Below the pieces are notes generated by a model, which worked only from the letters and a program-made list of their open reading frames with translations, was not told where the DNA came from and searched no databases. From NCBI GenBank assembly GCA_910584475.1, contig CAJUBD010000014.1, forward strand, positions 1 through 64,000: 64,000 nucleotides of DNA. Direction: 5' to 3'. Within the stretch, counting starts at the first letter, position 1. Every line of letters begins with the position of its first letter. The position numbers and the translations under genes were made by a program. This document shows positions 9,046 through 18,471 of the stretch, one piece after another. The DNA comes from an uncultured Treponema sp. GTDB taxonomy: Bacteria; Spirochaetota; Spirochaetia; Treponematales; Treponemataceae.

Positions 9046-12000
9046 ATGAAATTTTCATACAATGAATTTCACATTTCAAAAGCTGTTCGCGACAAATGCA
9101 ATTTTTCCGAATCGCTTTACAGTTCGAGCGGAAACGTCATCATCACGAGCGTGCAGAATGTCCGCATTTTTACCGAAAAGCTCAACAAATATTTGGATTC
9201 GCTTGGAATGAGCGAAAAGCGAGTTTCGGCGGGACAGATAAACGCAATGGGCTTGATTGACGAAATCCTGCATTATGTCTCGATGCTTTACAGGCGCGAC
9301 GCACTCAAATCATCTTTTGAAGGCGCGCTTTCCGCGTTGGACGAAAAATTCGGACGCGAAAAAGTCGATGAAATGCTAAAGAATTTTTGCGAGGAATTTC
9401 CGCCTACCGCCGTCTATCGTGGCGAAATCAGTCTGGAGGAATATCTTTCGCTTTCCGCCATCGATTCGGGAACTGGATTGGAGCGCACGAACCGCGAGGC
9501 GACTTTCGAAGAATTGATGATGCTTCATTTGGCGAACGAAAATCCCGCGTTCAAGCCGTTTTCGATTTTGTTCAACGACTTGCATTTGCGAAAAAATCCG
9601 ATTTACATGGAGGCATGGGAAGAGACCGAAAAATATTTCAAGACGCAGAAAAAATTCGGTCCGTTCAACAACGACTTCATCACGTTCCTTCGCGAGCCGA
9701 TGAATTTCAGTCCGAAAAGTTTGCGCGGGCAGCTTCAATACATTTTGAAGCATTGGATGAGTTTGATCGGCGAATGGCTCAAAAAACGTCTGCTCGCCAG
9801 TTTGGACACTTTGAGCGAAGAAGAAAAGGCGATGTGGCATCCTACGCTCGGCGGCGACGTAAACATGGAGCCGTACAGTTACGACAACTTGATGAACGAA
9901 TACGAACGATTTTCGCCCGACCGCGACTGGATGCCGAAGGTCGTGCTTATGGCGAAAACGATTTTGGTTTGGCTCGACCAGCTCACGAAAAAATACGGCT
10001 ATTCGATTACGCGTCTCGACCAAATTCCAGACGCTGAATTGGACGCTTTGCGCGACGAGGGCTTCACGGGGCTTTGGCTCATCGGACTTTGGGAACGCTC
10101 GAACGCTTCGAAAAGAATCAAGCAAATCTGCGGAAATCCCGAAGCCGCGTCCAGCGCGTACAGTTTGATGGACTACACGATCGCCGGAAATTTGGGCGGA
10201 TGGGATGCCTTGGACAATTTGCGGCGCAGGCTTTGGATGCGGGGCATTCGTCTTGCAAGCGACATGGTTCCGAACCACACGGCGATGGATTCGCGCTGGA
10301 TCGTGGAACGCCCCGACCTTTTCGTGCAGCGGCGCGACAATCCTTTCCCCCAATATTCTTACAACGGCGAAAACCTTTCTTATGATGGGCGCGTCGGAGT
10401 GTACCTTGAAGATCACTACTATTCCAAATCGGACTGCGCCGTGGTTTTCAAGCGCGTTGACAATGCCTCAGGTGACACGCGATACATTTACCACGGAAAC
10501 GACGGTACTGGAATGCCGTGGAACGACACCGCACAAATCGACTTTTTGAATCCCGAGGCGCGCGAAGCCGTAATGCAGGAAATCTTGCATGTCGCCCGCA
10601 ACTTTCCAATCATTCGCTTTGACGCGGCGATGGTTCTCGCGAAAAAGCACATTCGTCGTCTTTGGTATCCCGAGCCAGGACACGGAGGCGACATTGCCAC
10701 GCGCAGCGAGTCCGCGATTTCTTCGGCGGATTTTGAAAATGCGATTCCGAACGAATTTTGGCGCGAAGTCGTGGACCGCGTGGCGCAGGAAGTGCCCGAC
10801 ACGCTTTTGCTCGCCGAAGCGTTTTGGATGATGGAAGGATATTTCGTGCGGACGCTCGGAATGCACCGCGTGTACAATTCGGCGTTTATGAACATGCTCA
10901 AAAAAGAAGAAAACCAAAAGTACCGCGACACGGTGAAGAACACGATAAAATTCGATCCTGAAATTTTGAAGCGTTACGTGAATTTCATGAACAATCCCGA
11001 TGAGGAAACCGCAGTGGCGCAGTTTGGCAAAGGCGACAAATATTTTGGCGTATGCACGCTGATGGTGACGATGCCAGGCTTGCCGATGTTCGGGCACGGA
11101 CAGCTCGAAGGCTTCGAGGAAAAATATGGAATGGAATACACTCGCGCCTACCGCGATGAAAAGCCCGATGAAGATTTGATGAATCGTCATCGCCACGACA
11201 TTTTCCCGCTTATGCACAAACGCTATTTGTTCGCGCAAGTGGAAGACTTTTTGTTCTACGATGTCTGGGACAATGGAAGCGTGAACGAAAACATTTTCGC
11301 CTACTCAAACCGATGCGGAAACGAATACGCCGTCGTCTTCTACAACAACAAGTACGAACGCGCCTCAGGCTGGATAAAACAGTCGTGTGAATATGCCGTA
11401 AAATCCGGTGATGAAAAAGTGATGCGCTCTCGCTCGATTTCCGAAGGCTTAGGATTGACGGCCGAAGACGACAAATTCCTTGTTTTCCGCGAGCATCGTT
11501 CAAACCTCTGGTTCGTGCGAAAATGTTCCGACATTTGCAATCAAGGAATGTTCATTTCGCTCAATGGATTTGAATGCCAGATTATGCTCGACATTCATCA
11601 AGTGAGCGACACGCTCGACAAAAAATGGAGCACGCTTTGTTCCGTTTTGAACGGGCGCGGATGCTACGACCTTGAAGTGGAATGGGAAGAATATCGTTAT
11701 CACAAACTTTACATCGCTCTTGAAAAATTTGCGGGCGGAAATTTCTTCACAGAAGCGAACGACGTTTTGGCGAAGCCGAGCGCGGCAGCCATAAAGAAAT
11801 TCATTGACGGCGTGAAAAAGCCGGGAATAGAATTCTACAAAACTGCCGCGATTTTTGCTGAAGAGGACGCGAAAGTCTTCGGAATAAAACTTGCAAAAAA
11901 AACTGCGGAAAAACAGTTCGCCGGATTTGAAAAATCTTTCAAGGAAATCGCAAAAATTGTTTCCGCGAAAAAGCCCGTTTCGTCTCGCCATGCAAAGACT

Positions 12001-13173
12001 TTGGACAAGGCAAAAAGCAAGGCGGAATTCATCTTCACCGGAAAAATGCTAAAGTTCACGGAAAACGAAATTCTCGTCGCATGCGCGATCGCATTGAACC
12101 TTGCTGAAAAATCGTTTTCTGCGCGATGGTCGCTCGACAGAAAATTCTGCGAATATATGAAAAGCGCGGGATTGGAAATTGCCGAGACGCGCGATATTTT
12201 GTACAGGGCGTTCGTGCTCACAAAACTTGCTCTGCCGAAGCTCGGCATAAAAAGTCAGAAAAAAGCCGCGCTTGCTTTCGCCAATTTTGCCTGCGATTCA
12301 AGCGATGCGGTCGCTCTCAGCCGCGCGAACGAGTTCGACCATATCGTTTGGTTCAACAAAGAGGAATTGGCTCGAACGCTTTTCTTGGCGGCGCAAAACG
12401 AATTCATCGAAGGCGCGAATGACGAAAAAGAAATTCTTTCTTTGTACAAAACGCTTTTTGCCGCGCAGGAAAACGCCGAATACAAATGCTTGAATTTCAT
12501 CGAGACGTTCGCGGAAAAGAAAAAGGTTGGCGCGAAAAAAACTGTTGTAACGAAAACCGCTACAACTAAGAAAGCCGCGACTGCGAAAGAATCTAGCGCA
12601 AAATCAGCAACAAAAACCGCTGAAAAGAAAGTTGCGGTGAAATCTTCGGCGGCAGAAAAAAAGACAGGCACAAAAGCAATGGCAAAAAAATCTGCGTCAG
12701 TGAAAAAGCTTGAAAAAGCCGCGCCCAAAAAAGAAGCCGCAGAAAAGAAAACTTCTGAAAAGACAAACGTGAAAAAAGCTGCCGTAACTAAGGTCGCCAC
12801 AACGAAAAAGGCTGCGACTACAAAAAAATCAAGCGCGAAAGATACGGCGGAGAAATCATCGGCGATGAAATCAACTGTGAAAAAATCCGCGACGAAAACA
12901 TCGACGATCACGACAAACAAGACCTCTCCGGCGAAAAAGACTGCCGCAGAGAAAAAGGTTTCTACGGCAAAAACGGCTACAAGCGCAACAAAAAAACTTG
13001 CGGAAAAGAAATCCGCCACAAAAGTGAAAAAAGAAGCCGCGGTAAAAAAGGAGGCACCCGCGAAAAAGACTACGGCGACAAAAAGAACCATTTCTTCGGA
13101 AAAAACGCCCGCCGCAAAATCCTCTGCCGGCACGACAAGAAAATCCGTAACAACGAAGAAAACTAAAAAGTAA
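9046..13173 (+). CDS. GH13 alpha-amylase-family protein with long Lys/Ala-rich C-terminal tail
   Basis: About 1375 residues. The GH13 catalytic regions are readable: region I around D406 (DMVPNH), region II with nucleophile D526 (IIRFDAAMVLAKKH), region III with acid/base E591 (LLLAEAFWM), and region IV at MNNPDE with D652 in place of the usual His-Asp pair. A large N-terminal region and a helical domain follow no family I recognise. From about residue 1159 to the end the protein is almost only Lys, Ala, Thr, Ser and Glu in KKAA/KKTA-like repeats, like histone H1. No signal peptide is seen, so it is probably cytoplasmic. The start at 9046 has GGGAG 9 nt upstream; in-frame ATGs at 9010 and 9022 lack this. 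Confidence 0.8.
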   Translation: MKFSYNEFHISKAVRDKCNFSESLYSSSGNVIITSVQNVRIFTEKLNKYLDSLGMSEKRVSAGQINAMGLIDEILHYVSMLYRRDALKSSFEGALSALDEKFGREKVDEMLKNFCEEFPPTAVYRGEISLEEYLSLSAIDSGTGLERTNREATFEELMMLHLANENPAFKPFSILFNDLHLRKNPIYMEAWEETEKYFKTQKKFGPFNNDFITFLREPMNFSPKSLRGQLQYILKHWMSLIGEWLKKRLLASLDTLSEEEKAMWHPTLGGDVNMEPYSYDNLMNEYERFSPDRDWMPKVVLMAKTILVWLDQLTKKYGYSITRLDQIPDAELDALRDEGFTGLWLIGLWERSNASKRIKQICGNPEAASSAYSLMDYTIAGNLGGWDALDNLRRRLWMRGIRLASDMVPNHTAMDSRWIVERPDLFVQRRDNPFPQYSYNGENLSYDGRVGVYLEDHYYSKSDCAVVFKRVDNASGDTRYIYHGNDGTGMPWNDTAQIDFLNPEAREAVMQEILHVARNFPIIRFDAAMVLAKKHIRRLWYPEPGHGGDIATRSESAISSADFENAIPNEFWREVVDRVAQEVPDTLLLAEAFWMMEGYFVRTLGMHRVYNSAFMNMLKKEENQKYRDTVKNTIKFDPEILKRYVNFMNNPDEETAVAQFGKGDKYFGVCTLMVTMPGLPMFGHGQLEGFEEKYGMEYTRAYRDEKPDEDLMNRHRHDIFPLMHKRYLFAQVEDFLFYDVWDNGSVNENIFAYSNRCGNEYAVVFYNNKYERASGWIKQSCEYAVKSGDEKVMRSRSISEGLGLTAEDDKFLVFREHRSNLWFVRKCSDICNQGMFISLNGFECQIMLDIHQVSDTLDKKWSTLCSVLNGRGCYDLEVEWEEYRYHKLYIALEKFAGGNFFTEANDVLAKPSAAAIKKFIDGVKKPGIEFYKTAAIFAEEDAKVFGIKLAKKTAEKQFAGFEKSFKEIAKIVSAKKPVSSRHAKTLDKAKSKAEFIFTGKMLKFTENEILVACAIALNLAEKSFSARWSLDRKFCEYMKSAGLEIAETRDILYRAFVLTKLALPKLGIKSQKKAALAFANFACDSSDAVALSRANEFDHIVWFNKEELARTLFLAAQNEFIEGANDEKEILSLYKTLFAAQENAEYKCLNFIETFAEKKKVGAKKTVVTKTATTKKAATAKESSAKSATKTAEKKVAVKSSAAEKKTGTKAMAKKSASVKKLEKAAPKKEAAEKKTSEKTNVKKAAVTKVATTKKAATTKKSSAKDTAEKSSAMKSTVKKSATKTSTITTNKTSPAKKTAAEKKVSTAKTATSATKKLAEKKSATKVKKEAAVKKEAPAKKTTATKRTISSEKTPAAKSSAGTTRKSVTTKKTKK
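12520..13170 (+). other. coding region of the histone-H1-like Lys/Ala repeat tail
   Basis: About 217 codons with strong bias to AAA/AAG, GCN and ACN. Repeating KKAAT, AKKSA and EKK units give a very basic, disordered tail attached to the GH13 enzyme. Confidence 0.85.
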
Positions 13174-13182
13174 AAGCAATGC

Positions 13183-13220
13183 GCAAAAAAATCCGCCTTT
13201 TTCAAGGCGGATTTTTTTGC
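13183..13220. terminator. bidirectional rho-independent terminator
   Basis: A perfect 17-bp stem (GC, seven A, TCCGCCTT paired with AAGGCGGA, seven T, GC) with a 4-nt loop, 10 nt after the GH13 stop. The A and T runs allow it to act on both strands. Confidence 0.9.
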
Positions 13221-13230
13221 GACTCTGATT

Positions 13231-13640
13231 AAAACATTCCTTAATTTTTGAATAGCGAAAAAGTTTCAAGTTTTTCGCTATTCAAAAACGCAACTTCGCA
13301 ATGAAATGAGAAGTCGCAATAGATAAACGAGTTTTGGAACAAAACTCGAGTTAAAATTGTCGGCGACAATTTTAAACCTTCGTTAATTTTTCAATGTTTT
13401 TGGAAAATTCAATTTCTGAAAACATTGAAAACGCGATTTCGTAACGAAATGCCTTCGCAACAAGCGCGTAGCGCGAAGTTTCCAGCGGAAAACACATTGT
13501 ATGCCGAGTTTCTGGCAAGGCACTCGCACCGACAAACTCGAAGTTAAAATTAGCGGCGATATTTTGGCCGCCGATTTTAAACATTCCTTAATTTTGCGAC
13601 ATCGCAGGAAACATCAGTTTCCGAGGACGCTTAATTCGCC
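13231..13640 (-). repeat. four-hairpin intergenic element, about 2.5 tandem units (units a, b, partial c)
   Basis: Lies between the convergent GH13 and GH3 genes. Each unit, read on the plus strand, has the boundary ACATTCCTTAATTTT, a variable hairpin H1 (13245-13288 is an 18-bp stem), H2 with a GCAATGAAATGA-type loop (13290-13317), H3 formed by ACGAGTTTT and AAAACTCG (around 13326-13351), and H4 beginning TTAAAA and ending TTTTAA (13351-13375). Unit b (13376-13585) has an expanded H2, and only the boundary and H1 of unit c remain. The same architecture with different stem sequences occurs at 30952, 41493, 48932 and 62945. Confidence 0.75.
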
Positions 13641-13672
13641 CGCGTTAGCAACTTGTTGCGGCGCAGGCAAGT

Positions 13673-13717
13673 ACAAAATAGATTGTCGGGTCAAGTCCGA
13701 CAATGGCAAACAAGCGA
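13673..13717 (+). repeat. 45-bp dispersed hairpin repeat, copy 1
   Basis: Contains ATTGTCGG/CCGACAAT as an inverted repeat around a GTCAAGT loop. It matches the reverse complement of 62145-62189 at 43 of 45 positions. Confidence 0.85.
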
Positions 13718-13810
13718 GTTTGCGCGGTTCTCGTCCGTTTTGAGGACGAGAATGCGAGACATGCGAGCAAACGAAAACTCGGCATCAAGTCGCAAGACTT
13801 GCGTACCATT

Positions 13811-16114
13811 TCAGCGACAAGTTTTAGCATCCAGTTTTTTGTTGATGTCTTCGATGAACTTCGCGCCGTCCGCTTCGCTCATCGATGCGAAACTTCTCAA
13901 AGCACGAAGCGGCATGCTTTTCACCATTCCCAAAATCATCTCGTCGCTTACGGCCGCCTTGGAACTCTCGCCGCGATCCGCGCCGCCCGACATTCCTTTC
14001 AGGACGGCGGAAACAATCGGCTTGACAATTTCCGAAGCCGTCTCGTCTTCCATCAATTCCTCGAGCACAGTGTTCGGCTCAACCTTGAACGGAAGCCTTC
14101 GCGTTGAAGTCACGCTGACGCTTTGGCAAAGCCGAATGTCGCGCGAAGAAGCCGCCGCAAGTATTTCGTACTCGCCGCTCGGAACGAACCAGTCGCCAAG
14201 CGCGACGCTCCACAATGCGAACGCGCGTTTCGCCAAAGTTATTTTCACGGTCTTGGACTCGCCGGGCTTTAGCGAAACTTTCGTGAACGCCTTCAATTCT
14301 TTTTGTGCGCGCACTTCGCGAAAGTGGGTTTTCGGCGCGACATAAACCTGCACGATTTCCTTTCCCGCGTGTCGCCCGACATTCTTCACGTCGAGGCTCA
14401 CTTCCAAAGTTTCTTCGTCGGTGATTTTTTTCGCGCTCAACTTCAAGTTTGAATATTCGAACTTCGTGTACGAAAGCCCGTGCCCGAAAGGAAAGAGCAC
14501 CTGCATATTCTTCTTGTCGTAATATCGGTAGCCGACGAAAATTCCCTCGGCGTAATTCACTTCGCTTCCATTGCCCGGAAAATTCAAGTAAGACGGATTG
14601 TCCTCGAGCGCGAGCGGAAAAGTTTCCGCGAGCTTTCCGGAAGGATTGGCATCGCCGAAAAGCAAGTTGAACTGCGCAGTTCCAACGCCGCCCCCCGCGA
14701 GATAGCTTTCCAAAATCGCCTTGACTTTGTTCGCCCACGGCATTTCCACCGGAGAGCCATTGTGCAAGACCACGGCTACGTTCTTCTGAACCTTCGCGAT
14801 TTCCTCGATGAGCAAATCCTGATTCTGCGGCATCTTCATGTGTTCGCGGTCATAGCCCTCGGATTCATAGCGGTCAGGAAGCCCTGCAAAAATCACGACG
14901 ACCTTTGCCTTCCTCGCCGCCTCGACCGCCTCTTCCAAAAGAACCTTGTCCTTCGCCTTGCTCTCGTTGATGTCGTAGCCCGCAAGCCATTTTATGGAAA
15001 CGCCGGCCTCTTTCGCCGCGTCCAAGAATGAATCGACTTTCCAAGCGTTTATATGCGAAGAGCCGCCGCCTTCATAGCGAGGGGTCTTTGCAAACGCTCC
15101 GACGAAAAGAATATCGTCCACTTTCTTTTTGTTCAAAGGCAAAAGAGCGGAATCGTTTTTCAAAAGCACCATCGATTCCTGCGCGATTCTCGCCGCCTCC
15201 GCCTGATGAGCCTTTTTGTCGAAATTTCCTTCTTGGCGCGAATCCGTGAATTTGAAAACGATGCGCAAAATGCGCTCGACCGCCTTGTCAAGGAGGCTTT
15301 CTGAAAGTTTGCCGCTTTTCACTGCCTGCACAATCTGCTTGTCCGTGTCGCCACCTGACGCTGGCATCTCCAAGTCAAGCCCCGCCTTCAAGCCCTGAAC
15401 GCGCTCGTTCACCGCGCCCCAGTCCGAAACGACATAGCCCTTGAAGCCCCACTCTTTCCTGAGCAAGTCGGTCAAAAGCCATTTGCTTTCCACGGCGAAA
15501 GTGCCGTTAATCTTGTTGTATGAAGCCATAATCGTGTCGGGCTTTCCTTCCTTCACGGTTTCCTCGAAAGCCGGCAAATAGATTTCGCGCAGAGTCCGCT
15601 CGTCGATGTTGCTCGAACAAGACATCCTGCGGAATTCCTGATTGTTCGCCGCGAAATGCTTTACGCTCGTGCCGACGTTCTTTGACTGAACGCCATTGAC
15701 ATAAGCCGCGCCCAACTTTCCCGCGAGGAAAGGATCTTCGGAAAGATATTCAAAGTTGCGCCCGCAAAGAGGAGAACGCTTAATGTTGATGGCAGGACCG
15801 AGAATGACGGCGACGTCCTCCGCCTGACATTCGTCTCCAAGAATCTCGCCCATATTCTGCATAAGCTCCGTATCGAAAGAACAGGCGGCAAGGCATCCGC
15901 TCGGAAAGCACACCGCCTTGATGCTGTCGTTCACGCCAAGATGGTCGCCCGCCATATCCTGCTTTCGCAATCCGCTCGGACCGTCGCTCACCATCACAGA
16001 CGGAACGCCAAGACGCGACACCGGCTTCGTGTGCCAAAAGTCAAGACCCGAACAAAGTCCCGCTTTTTCTTCAAGCGTCATCTTTCCAACCAACTCTTTG
16101 AGATTGCGCTTCAT
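13811..16114 (-). CDS. GH3 beta-glucosidase
   Basis: 767 residues. GH3 N-terminal TIM barrel with the nucleophile D231 in VVSDWGAVNE and the substrate-binding KHFAANNQE segment, then the alpha/beta sandwich domain, then a fibronectin-III-like domain (VSLDVKNVGRHAGKEIVQVYV) as in cytoplasmic bacterial beta-glucosidases. It has no signal peptide, so it probably hydrolyses imported beta-gluco- or xylo-oligosaccharides. The ATG has AGGAGG 8 nt upstream. It is convergent with the GH13 gene. The last 90 residues, after the Fn3-like domain, are helical and of unknown role. Confidence 0.9.
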   Translation of the reverse strand: MKRNLKELVGKMTLEEKAGLCSGLDFWHTKPVSRLGVPSVMVSDGPSGLRKQDMAGDHLGVNDSIKAVCFPSGCLAACSFDTELMQNMGEILGDECQAEDVAVILGPAINIKRSPLCGRNFEYLSEDPFLAGKLGAAYVNGVQSKNVGTSVKHFAANNQEFRRMSCSSNIDERTLREIYLPAFEETVKEGKPDTIMASYNKINGTFAVESKWLLTDLLRKEWGFKGYVVSDWGAVNERVQGLKAGLDLEMPASGGDTDKQIVQAVKSGKLSESLLDKAVERILRIVFKFTDSRQEGNFDKKAHQAEAARIAQESMVLLKNDSALLPLNKKKVDDILFVGAFAKTPRYEGGGSSHINAWKVDSFLDAAKEAGVSIKWLAGYDINESKAKDKVLLEEAVEAARKAKVVVIFAGLPDRYESEGYDREHMKMPQNQDLLIEEIAKVQKNVAVVLHNGSPVEMPWANKVKAILESYLAGGGVGTAQFNLLFGDANPSGKLAETFPLALEDNPSYLNFPGNGSEVNYAEGIFVGYRYYDKKNMQVLFPFGHGLSYTKFEYSNLKLSAKKITDEETLEVSLDVKNVGRHAGKEIVQVYVAPKTHFREVRAQKELKAFTKVSLKPGESKTVKITLAKRAFALWSVALGDWFVPSGEYEILAAASSRDIRLCQSVSVTSTRRLPFKVEPNTVLEELMEDETASEIVKPIVSAVLKGMSGGADRGESSKAAVSDEMILGMVKSMPLRALRSFASMSEADGAKFIEDINKKLDAKTCR

Positions 16115-16270
16115 AAAACCAGCCTCCTAAACTGATAGTTTTTGTTTATAGGAAAACGCAAATTTTGTCAAGCGGAAAAGAGGGAAAAACGCAGAATTAT
16201 TTTGGTGCAACAAAGAGGCGGGGAGAAGAAAATTTATTTTCATAGACGAGATTTTCAGACCAAGCCAAAA

Positions 16271-16387
16271 CAACATACCTCGACGCAGAGCATCGAGATA
16301 CGTTGTTCTCATAAGGTATCGCTGTCGGGTTTTGCACACTCTATTACAACGAAAGCGTCGGGATATGAAACCCTCCACACGAATCAA
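16271..16387 (+). repeat. about 117-bp dispersed intergenic repeat, copy 1
   Basis: Roughly 85% identical over its length to 32993-33108, same orientation. It starts with an imperfect hairpin (CAACATACCTCGA paired with TCGAGATACGTTG), followed by the conserved TTCTCATAAGGTATCGC and GAAACCCTCC blocks. It sits in the 427-bp gap between the divergent GH3 and binding-protein genes. Confidence 0.85.
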
Positions 16388-16524
16388 TTGAACAACAAAA
16401 AAATTAACCGCTTCAAATTCTTTTTTTTCTTTCCGTACGAAATTTTAAAGTCGTCAAGCAAATTAAGATATTGAAATAAACTGCTTGCGCATAATTCCCG
16501 CTTTCCTTTTTCAATGAAATGTGG

Positions 16525-16530
16525 TATAAT
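16525..16530 (+). promoter_or_regulatory. extended -10 element before the second peptide-binding gene
   Basis: TGGTATAAT ends 11 nt before the ATG at 16542. The predicted leader is only about 4 nt, with no Shine-Dalgarno. The -35 is weak (TTTCCT at 17 nt). Confidence 0.5.
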
Positions 16531-16541
16531 AATTTCTCGTT

Positions 16542-18377
16542 ATGGAATCTGCATTACGCTCATTTGCCAAAACCGTTCCCCTCCTCGCATCCGCGCTGCT
16601 CGTTTCCTGCGTCCGCGTTCCAGAAATGTCGCGCGAGGAAATCGAAGCCGCTAGACAAAAAAGCAGCGAGGAATTTTTTACCGCCACAGTTTACAAGCCT
16701 TACCGCGGCGAGGAATTCGCGCCAGGTCTTGTCGGCGGCGTTTGGTACGACAGCATTATGGGCGACCCGAAAACATTCAACCAACTTGTGGCGGAGCGCG
16801 ACGGTCAAAGCGCGGGCCTTATAAATCTTACCACTGATTTTTTGTTTGACTATGAATTCGCCACGCGCGAATGGAAACCGCACGCCGCTTTTTTTCAAAT
16901 CGAAATCGATGAGGCGCACGACACTCTTACAGTTCATGTCCGTTTGCGCGACGATATGTTTTGGACTTATTTGAATTCTTCACAAAAGATTCCAGTCACT
17001 AGCGATGACATAGTTTGGTGGTACAACGAGATTTCTGGTGACGAGCAGTTTCAAAGTTCGGCGTATTCAGGGCAGTTTGTCACGATGCGCGACGGAAGCC
17101 AAGCGAGAATCGAAGCGGTGAAAATCGACGAAAAGAATTTCGATTTTATTTTTCCGCGGATTGTCGCAGACCCCCTCCTTGCTTGCAACACGAATTTCGC
17201 CCCGAGTTTTATCTACAAGAAAGCCAAAGACGAAAACGGCGCGGAAGGCGTGAAGTCGCTTTTTGGAATCGACATTGATGTGCGGGAAATTCCCTCGATG
17301 GGAATGTGGCACATCGAAAGTTATGCCCCCTCCCAAAGGATAGTATTCGCCCGCAACGAAAAATATTGGCAAAAGGATACGAGCGGCACTTCTATTCCTT
17401 ATCGCGAGAAAATGGTTTTCCAAATCATCGGCGACCAAAACACGGACTACCTTTTGTTCACGCAGGGCAAGCTGGAAACCTATTCGCCGCCGCCTGAAAA
17501 TTTGGACGACGTGATTCGCGGGCAAGAGAATAATTATACCGTCTTCAATTCCGAGGGAAGCGTCGGTGCGATGATGTGGAGCTTCAACCAAAATCCGCGC
17601 AATGCGCGCGAACCGTTTTACGAATGGTTCACGCAAAAAGAATTCCGCCAGGCAATGAGCTGCGTTTTGAATCGCGAGCGAATAATCGCGCAGACTTATC
17701 GTGGCCTTGCTTCCGCCAAGTACGATTTTTTTCCGCAGGGAAATCCTTTTTACAATCCGCAAATTGAGCTTCAATACAAATATGATTTGAAGCGCGCGAA
17801 AAGTCTGCTTTCGCAAATCGGCTTCGCTGTGGGCGCGGACGGAATTCTTCGCGACAAGAAAAATCGTCCTGTGGAATTTGATTTGACAATCGCTTCAAGC
17901 GCGAATTCCACGAGCGACATCGCGCAAATCATTGTGGACGAATGCAAGAAAATCGGAATAAAGGTGAACGTGCGCCAGACTGATTTTCAAAAAATGGTGG
18001 AAATGCTCACCGCGACTTTCGACTGGCAGTCAATCATTATCGGGCTTGGCGCGAATCTTTTTCCGTCGCAAGGAGTGAACGTTTGGCCTTCGAACGGAAA
18101 CTTGCATTTGTGGAATCCGCTTCAAAAAACTCCCGCCACTGAATGGGAGGCACGTATTGACTTTTTGTACAACGAAGGCTCGTACACAATCGACAAGGCG
18201 GAGGCGAAAAAAATTTGGGACGAATACCAGTCGCTGATTTTGGAAGAATGTCCGATGATTTACCTTGTTCGCCCTGCGAGCTTTTTCGCGATTCGCAACA
18301 AATGGAACTTGACGAATTTCTATTACGACAATCTTGACGGCGCGAAGACGGACAGGGTTTTTATAATGCAGAATTGA
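16542..18377 (+). CDS. ABC transporter substrate-binding lipoprotein, family 5 (second copy)
   Basis: 611 residues. Lipobox LLVS-C with Cys23. The body matches SBP_bac_5: VHVRLRDDMFWTYLNSSQKIP, GMWHIESYAPSQRIVFARN, and the late KTPATEWEARIDFLYNEG region. It is longer than the 498-residue homologue at 291, close to the size of proteins that bind larger peptides. A permease follows after 94 nt. The very short predicted leader suggests leaderless or near-leaderless translation. The ligand is unknown. Confidence 0.85.
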   Translation: MESALRSFAKTVPLLASALLVSCVRVPEMSREEIEAARQKSSEEFFTATVYKPYRGEEFAPGLVGGVWYDSIMGDPKTFNQLVAERDGQSAGLINLTTDFLFDYEFATREWKPHAAFFQIEIDEAHDTLTVHVRLRDDMFWTYLNSSQKIPVTSDDIVWWYNEISGDEQFQSSAYSGQFVTMRDGSQARIEAVKIDEKNFDFIFPRIVADPLLACNTNFAPSFIYKKAKDENGAEGVKSLFGIDIDVREIPSMGMWHIESYAPSQRIVFARNEKYWQKDTSGTSIPYREKMVFQIIGDQNTDYLLFTQGKLETYSPPPENLDDVIRGQENNYTVFNSEGSVGAMMWSFNQNPRNAREPFYEWFTQKEFRQAMSCVLNRERIIAQTYRGLASAKYDFFPQGNPFYNPQIELQYKYDLKRAKSLLSQIGFAVGADGILRDKKNRPVEFDLTIASSANSTSDIAQIIVDECKKIGIKVNVRQTDFQKMVEMLTATFDWQSIIIGLGANLFPSQGVNVWPSNGNLHLWNPLQKTPATEWEARIDFLYNEGSYTIDKAEAKKIWDEYQSLILEECPMIYLVRPASFFAIRNKWNLTNFYYDNLDGAKTDRVFIMQN

Positions 18378-18471
18378 AAATGGAGAATTTAAAACACTGC
18401 TTGAGGTGAGTCGAAACCGTGCATTGCAATGACAAAAATGACGATGACCAATATAACGACAAGGATGTAAA

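Noticed and set aside
9376..10416. 346-codon minus-strand frame
   Set aside because: Antisense to the GH13 catalytic domain, with no recognisable features.
12255..13205. 316-codon minus-strand frame rich in Phe, Val and Ala
   Set aside because: It is the antisense of the Lys/Ala-rich tail; its hydrophobic look is a by-product of AAA, GCN and ACN codons on the other strand.
16271..16387. integron attC site
   Set aside because: The stem with AAC and GTT ends is suggestive, but the RYYYAAC core consensus is not met, no integrase gene is present, and the flanking genes are not cassette-like.
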